Below, piece by piece: positions 41,701 to 44,788 of a stretch of DNA of 44,788 bases (position 1 is its first letter; each line of letters opens with the position of its first letter). The position numbers were made by a program, and so were the translations under genes. The stretch spans positions 1-44,788 of the forward strand of contig RPFO01000346.1 of NCBI GenBank assembly GCA_009746045.1. The letters run 5' to 3'. The notes beneath the pieces are model-generated. The model did no database searches. It was not told the DNA's origin and was given only the letters and a program-made list of their open reading frames with translations. This DNA comes from Mesostigma viride. Its lineage: Eukaryota > Streptophyta > Mesostigmatophyceae > Mesostigmatales > Mesostigmataceae.

Positions 41701-43258
41701 TGTCCTTGTCCTTGTCCTTGTCCTTGTCCTTGTCCTTGTCCTTGTCCTTGTCCTTGTCCTTGTCCTTGTCCTTGTCCTTGTCCTTGTCCTTGTCCTTGTC
41801 CTTGTCCTTGTCCTTGTCCTTGTCCTTGTCCTTGTCCTTGTCCTTGTCCTTGTCCTTGTCCTTGTCCTTGTCCTTGTCCTTGTCCTTGTCCTTGTCCTTG
41901 TCCTTGTCCTTGTCCTTGTCCTTGTCCTTGTCCTTGTCCTTGTCCTTGTCCTTGTCCTTGTCCTTGTCCTTGTCCTTGTCCTTGTCCTTGTCCTTGTCCT
42001 TGTCCTTGTCCTTGTCCTTGTCCTTGTCCTTGTCCTTGTCCTTGTCCTTGTCCTTGTCCTTGTCCTTGTCCTTGTCCTTGTCCTTGTCCTTGTCCTTGTC
42101 CTTGTCCTTGTCCTTGTCCTTGTCCTTGTCCTTGTCCTTGTCCTTGTCCTTGTCCTTGTCCTTGTCCTTGTCCTTGTCCTTGTCCTTGTCCTTGTCCTTG
42201 TCCTTGTCCTTGTCCTTGTCCTTGTCCTTGTCCTTGTCCTTGTCCTTGTCCTTGTCCTTGTCCTTGTCCTTGTCCTTGTCCTTGTCCTTGTCCTTGTCCT
42301 TGTCCTTGTCCTTGTCCTTGTCCTTGTCCTTGTCCTTGTCCTTGTCCTTGTCCTTGTCCTTGTCCTTGTCCTTGTCCTTGTCCTTGTCCTTGTCCTTGTC
42401 CTTGTCCTTGTCCTTGTCCTTGTCCTTGTCCTTGTCCTTGTCCTTGTCCTTGTCCTTGTCCTTGTCCTTGTCCTTGTCCTTGTCCTTGTCCTTGTCCTTG
42501 TCCTTGTCCTTGTCCTTGTCCTTGTCCTTGTCCTTGTCCTTGTCCTTGTCCTTGTCCTTGTCCTTGTCCTTGTCCTTGTCCTTGTCCTTGTCCTTGTCCT
42601 TGTCCTTGTCCTTGTCCTTGTCCTTGTCCTTGTCCTTGTCCTTGTCCTTGTCCTTGTCCTTGTCCTTGTCCTTGTCCTTGTCCTTGTCCTTGTCCTTGTC
42701 CTTGTCCTTGTCCTTGTCCTTGTCCTTGTCCTTGTCCTTGTCCTTGTCCTTGTCCTTGTCCTTGTCCTTGTCCTTGTCCTTGTCCTTGTCCTTGTCCTTG
42801 TCCGCCTTGTCCTTGTCCTTGTCCTTGTCCAGCCTTGTCCTTGTCCTTGTCCTTGTCCTTGTCCTTGTCCTTGTCCTTGTCCTTGTCCTTGTCCTTGTCC
42901 TTGTCCTTGTCCTTGTCCTTGTCCTTGTCCTTGTCCTTGTCCTTGTCCTTGTCCTTGTCCTTGTCCTTGTCCTTGTCCTTGTCCTTGTCCTTGTCCTTGT
43001 CCTTGTCCTTGTCCTTGTCCAGTCCTTGTCCTTGTCCTTGTCCTTGTCCAGCCTTGTCCTTGTCCTTGTCCTTGTCCTTGTCCTTGTCCTTGTCCTTGTC
43101 CTTGTCCTTGTCCTTGTCCTTGTCCTTGTCCTTGTCCTTGTCCTTGTCCTTGTCCTTGTCCTTGTCCTTGTCCTTGTCCTTGTCCTTGTCCTTGTCCTTG
43201 TCCTTGTCCTTGTCCTTGTCCTTGTCCTTGTCCTTGTCCTTGTCCTTGTCCTTGTCCT
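38734..43258 (+). repeat. (CCTTGT)n hexamer satellite, ~4.5 kb
   Basis: About 750 copies of CCTTGT. 38734-42802 is uninterrupted as far as I can read. Interruptions CCGCC, CCAGCC, CCAGTCC and CCAGCC occur only at 42803-43050. The long open frames (Cys-Pro, Leu-Ser or Leu-Val dipeptides) exist because six is a multiple of three; they are not genes. The array sits within GATTTTCTTGCGCC..., the flank normally found beside the 14-bp palindrome. Confidence 0.98.
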
Positions 43259-43267
43259 TTTCTTGCT

Positions 43268-43985
43268 TGATTTTCTTGCGCCTACGGCCGTTGCAATCTG
43301 GAAATTAGGGTGTTATTTTTTTTTTGCCCAACGGCCGTCGGAACCTGTAAATTAGGGTGTGATTTTCATGCGCCAACGGCCGTTGGAACCTGGAAATTAG
43401 GGTGTTATTTTTCTGTCGCCAACGGCCGTTGGAAACTGGAAATTAGGGTGTCATTTTTCTTGCGCCAACGGCCGTTGGAACCTGTAAATTAGGGTGTGAT
43501 TTTCATGCGCCAACGGCCGTTGGAACCTGTAAATTAGGGTGTGATTTTCATGCGCCAACGGCCGTTGGAACCTGGAAATTAGGGTGTTATTTTTCTGTCG
43601 CCAACGGCCGTTGGAACATGGAAATGAAGGTGTCATTTTTCTCGCGCCAACGGCCGTTGGAACCTGCATGGAAATTAGGGTGTGATTTTTCTTGCGCCAA
43701 CGGCCGTTGGAACCTGGAAAATAGGATGTGATTTTTCTTGCGCCAACGGCCGTTGGAACCTGGAAATTAGGGTGTCATTTTTCTCGCGCCAACGGCCGTT
43801 GGAACCTGGAAATTAGGGTGTTATTTTTCTGTCGCCAACGGCCGTTGGAACCTGGAAATTAGGGTGTGATTTTCATGCGCCAACGGCCGTTGGAACCTGT
43901 AAATTAGGGTGTGATTTTCATGCGCCAACGGCCGTTGGAACCTGGAAATTAGGGTGTTATTTTTCCGGCGACGGCCGTTGGAACA
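43268..43985. repeat. ~46-bp array, one palindrome per unit
   Basis: Sixteen units. Each reads TTGCGCCAACGGCCGTTGG, then AACCTGGAAATTAGGGTGTG and ATTTTTC. The first two (CCTACGGCCGTTGC; CCCAACGGCCGTCGG) and the last are degenerate, typical of array edges. The same unit type occurs singly between genes at 32346-32625 and 33250-33544. Confidence 0.95.
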
Positions 43986-44031
43986 TAGTACTGACCTTCC
44001 GGCTATCTGTATGTTTTTTGCATGTGATCAG

Positions 44032-44386
44032 GGGCGTCCGTCCAGGCCGAGAAACGGACGAAGAGCGGAGGAGGTTGGTTTACAAGATTGAACATGGGGT
44101 GGCGGAAAGGGAGGTCACAACATTTTTTGAGGAATGGCGCCAACGAGCACCGGGCACCGACTTATGGTCGGTGATTGTGAAGACCTTTGAGAGGAAGGGG
44201 CTGCTGACGACACGTGCTGGAAATGCGAAGCCCAGCATTTTGGACTCCTGGGAGCCAGCGCCGTCCTCTCAAGTGCACGACAAGAATCTAACTGACACCA
44301 TACAGGCGGCGTTTCATCTGCGGCAGAAGATACGCCTAGTTCCAGACGATGTCGACATCGTGGGGGGGTCCGCGATTGCGACTCAA
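44032..44386 (+). CDS. Exon of a split gene, function unknown
   Basis: Acceptor TGTGATCAG before GGGCGTCC; donor CTCAA|GTACGG. The protein is charged and well-formed: ETDEERRRLVYKIEHG, TTFFEEWRQRAPGTDLWSV, FERKGLLTTRAGN, ILDSWEP. No domain recognised with confidence. Joining to 44549 in phase 0 gives GGSAIATQ|VLADRDPGLYN. The upstream partner may be 38381-38694, which would make a 5.3-kb intron. Confidence 0.5.
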
Positions 44387-44548
44387 GTACGGGCCCCCAC
44401 GGAGAACTTGTGCCAACTCCCGGAACTCATGCGGCATCGGACGGTGACGGTGCGGAATTGTAGGGGCTCGCGCCGTGGTTCGTGGGGGCCGGCACAAGTC
44501 TGACAAAAGCAAAATGTGCCGTGCCGATCTTTCCGGTTTGCGTGGCAG

Positions 44549-44788
44549 GTGCTGGCAGACCGTGATCCAGGTCTCTACAATTTATGGGTGCAGAGGAGTG
44601 AAAAGGTTCCTTACCACATTAAAATACTGACGGGGGACGACAGTGACCGTGCCGTGCAGAGGTTCGGATACTATCGTTCGCCAACGGCCGAGGAAGCCAT
44701 GTCCATTCTCCGGACGGACTCCCTGAAGGACATGGCGGCCGCTTGCTCAGACGAGGTTGATCACCATGGAGTTGGATTCCGTCCGAGT
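44549..44788 (+). CDS. Next exon of the same gene, runs off the window
   Basis: Follows a 162-bp intron ending GCGTGGCAG. Open to the window end: VLADRDPGLYNLWVQRSEKV, PYHIKILTGDDSDRAVQRFG, then SPTAEEAMSILRTDSLKDM. The composition is clearly protein-like. A partial CCAACGGCC here is coding (SPTAEE), not a palindrome copy. Gene incomplete; function unknown. Confidence 0.5.
   Translation, partial: MLADRDPGLYNLWVQRSEKVPYHIKILTGDDSDRAVQRFGYYRSPTAEEAMSILRTDSLKDMAAACSDEVDHHGVGFRPS

Noticed and set aside
38314-43355. Two 1664-residue open frames (Cys-Pro and Leu-Ser repeats)
   Set aside because: They are forced by the hexamer repeat; every plus frame is open, and there is no sign of coding selection.
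43268-43985. CRISPR-like array (palindromic repeat with regular spacing)
   Set aside because: The spacers are near-identical to each other, the genome is eukaryotic, and the palindrome occurs widely outside arrays.

Overview
This is a eukaryotic nuclear window, most likely from a green plant lineage. I favour a charophyte-type alga with a large, repeat-swollen genome. The support is a decayed fragment of plastid rpoB (36756-37200, minus strand), genes split by GT..AG introns, MYND and F-box-like proteins, and very low gene density. The assignment is an inference from these features, not a database match.

Layout. 1-3776: a 40-bp GT/GC-rich minisatellite interrupted by a repeat element (A) present as a long copy followed directly by an internally deleted short copy. 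3890-6560: CA-rich low-complexity DNA split by an 866-bp near-perfect palindrome that is itself built from smaller palindromes. 6807-10026 (minus): a multi-exon gene with a DDE-transposase-like signature and phase-0 introns, followed at 10097-10660 by a 62-bp tandem array. 10670-12200: mostly non-coding. 12200-19968: a 29-bp satellite with embedded ~190-bp islands, passing straight into 0.8 kb of polypyrimidine DNA (19969-20791). 20911-25011: two more long+short elements (B, and C nested inside B). 25475-36518: a same-strand run of nine small genes (two MYND paralogues, an F-box-like gene, several Cys/His-finger genes, and unknowns), interrupted by a twelve-copy 208-bp array. 36756-38380: plastid-derived pseudogene and short repeats. 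38381-44788: a split gene running off the window, whose large proposed intron contains about 4.5 kb of (CCTTGT)n and a 46-bp array.

Two signals run through the window. First, a 14-bp palindrome CCAACGGCCGTTGG occurs dozens of times: in introns, between almost all genes of the cluster, and once per monomer in three unrelated tandem arrays (62, 208 and 46 bp). It equals two head-to-head copies of the AACGG core of the plant MSA/MYB3R site. Second, three non-homologous repeat elements (A, B, C) share one architecture: a long unit L-internal-R followed immediately by a short unit L-linker-R. In each short unit the missing interior is replaced by a C-rich linker that on the other strand is a canonical four-run G-quadruplex motif. 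This second pattern is my best candidate for an undescribed system.

Several reading frames (near 7163, 27875, 31850 and 33670) are broken at or near homopolymer runs, which suggests consensus errors rather than four independent gene deaths. Gene functions in the cluster are largely unknown; they are described from motifs only.
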